Part shown: in pieces, positions 5,482 through 5,743 of the stretch
How positions within the stretch are numbered: the first letter of the stretch is position 1
How the letters are laid out: every line of letters starts with the position of its first letter
Assembly (NCBI GenBank): GCA_017882555.1
Contig: JADGPH010000135.1
Coordinates: 1-5,743, forward strand
From: Thermoleophilia bacterium
GTDB taxonomy: Bacteria > Actinomycetota > Thermoleophilia > Miltoncostaeales > Miltoncostaeaceae
Reading direction: 5' to 3'
Length of the DNA: 5,743 nt
The notes under the pieces: generated by a model
Database searches by the model: none
What the model was told of the DNA's origin: nothing
What the model saw: only the letters and a program-made list of their open reading frames with translations
Position numbers and translations under genes: made by a program

Positions 5482-5743
5482 GTGACCGCGACCGAGTTGG
5501 CACACGTCGGGGGCGAGGACGCGGCCGACTCGGGGTTCGGGCACTGGATGGCGGTGCGCCGCGGCGTCCTCGTCCTGTACTTCATCTCGCTCGGGGTCTG
5601 GAGCGCCCACTATGGAATTCCCGTGCAGCGCGAGCTGGTCGTTGCCTGGGTGTGCGGGGCGCTCGCCTGCGCGTCGCTTGGCCGGCCGTGGCGCGAGGTA
5701 CTCCGGCTCGTGCGCGACTGGCTGCCGATGATGATCCTGCTGA
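5482..5743 (+). CDS. PAP2 / inositol-phosphorylceramide-synthase-like membrane protein, N-terminal part
   Basis: The gene is cut by the window end after 87 codons. The frame from GTG 5482 starts with an acidic soluble stretch (VTATELAHVGGEDAADSG), then VRRG and a membrane segment at about 29-44 (VLVLYFISLGVWSAHY). IPVQRE follows, then a second segment at about 52-66 (LVVAWVCGALACASL), GRPWREVLRLVRDWLP and the start of a third segment. The arrangement of P..RE, W...G.....GRPWR and DWLP matches my memory of the N-terminus of actinobacterial PAP2-superfamily proteins annotated as inositolphosphotransferase (Aur1/Ipt-like). These act on phospholipid head groups at the membrane. The catalytic PAP2 motifs would lie beyond the window and cannot be checked. 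An ATG at 5548 (residue 23) is an alternative start that would still keep all membrane segments. It is divergent from the recombinase relic. Confidence 0.6.
   Translation, partial: MTATELAHVGGEDAADSGFGHWMAVRRGVLVLYFISLGVWSAHYGIPVQRELVVAWVCGALACASLGRPWREVLRLVRDWLPMMILL

Noticed and set aside
1..5743. CRISPR array, tRNA, rRNA, riboswitch, toxin-antitoxin or defence system
   Set aside because: I found no regularly spaced repeats beyond the two-copy repeat at 1539-1582, no cloverleaf, and no recognisable defence or toxin-antitoxin protein motifs on either strand.

Overview
The window is high-GC DNA with many GTG starts, strong G/C bias at third codon positions, and secreted proteins. It looks like an actinobacterium. 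The closest fit I recognise is the Thermoleophilia/Solirubrobacterales. The reasons are the C-terminal Ig-like module of the first gene (C..GRW..A..FSYAW..NG, then VSCSVTASNAMG), the cysteine-free heparin-lyase-I-like secreted protein, and the start of a PAP2/inositolphosphotransferase-like membrane protein with its DWLP motif. This placement is from memory of family sequences, not from a search.

Layout. Positions 1-244 hold no gene I can support. Positions 245-1519 (+) encode an exported protein with a probable beta-propeller-like body and an Ig-like tail. It converges on a gene at 2680-1817 (-) for an exported six-cysteine protein of unknown function, which has a clear promoter (TTGCGC, 17 nt, TAGAAT) and a clear Shine-Dalgarno. 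The 297-bp convergent gap contains a near-perfect 21-nt tandem repeat. About 530 bp without a gene follow, including a 9-bp perfect inverted repeat at 3028-3066. Positions 4095-3214 (-) encode a secreted polysaccharide-lyase-like protein. Upstream, 4531-4308 (-) looks like a small, frame-broken secreted-protein gene. Positions 5214-4887 (-) are the decayed C-terminal half of a tyrosine recombinase, with at least two frameshifts and one stop. Positions 5482-5743 (+) are the start of a membrane protein of PAP2/inositol-phosphorylceramide-synthase type, cut by the window edge and probably leaderless.

How it fits together. Three intact genes carry Sec-type signal peptides, so this is a cell-surface or secretome neighbourhood. 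The genes are in different orientations with long gaps and no shared operon, so I do not infer a common pathway. The recombinase relic, the broken small gene and the relic-like short frames between genes suggest an old integration site now decaying. I found no CRISPR array, tRNA, rRNA, intact mobile element or recognisable defence or toxin-antitoxin system. I see no convincing new biological system here. The most useful leads are the recombinase relic, the frame-broken small gene and the unclassified six-cysteine exported protein.
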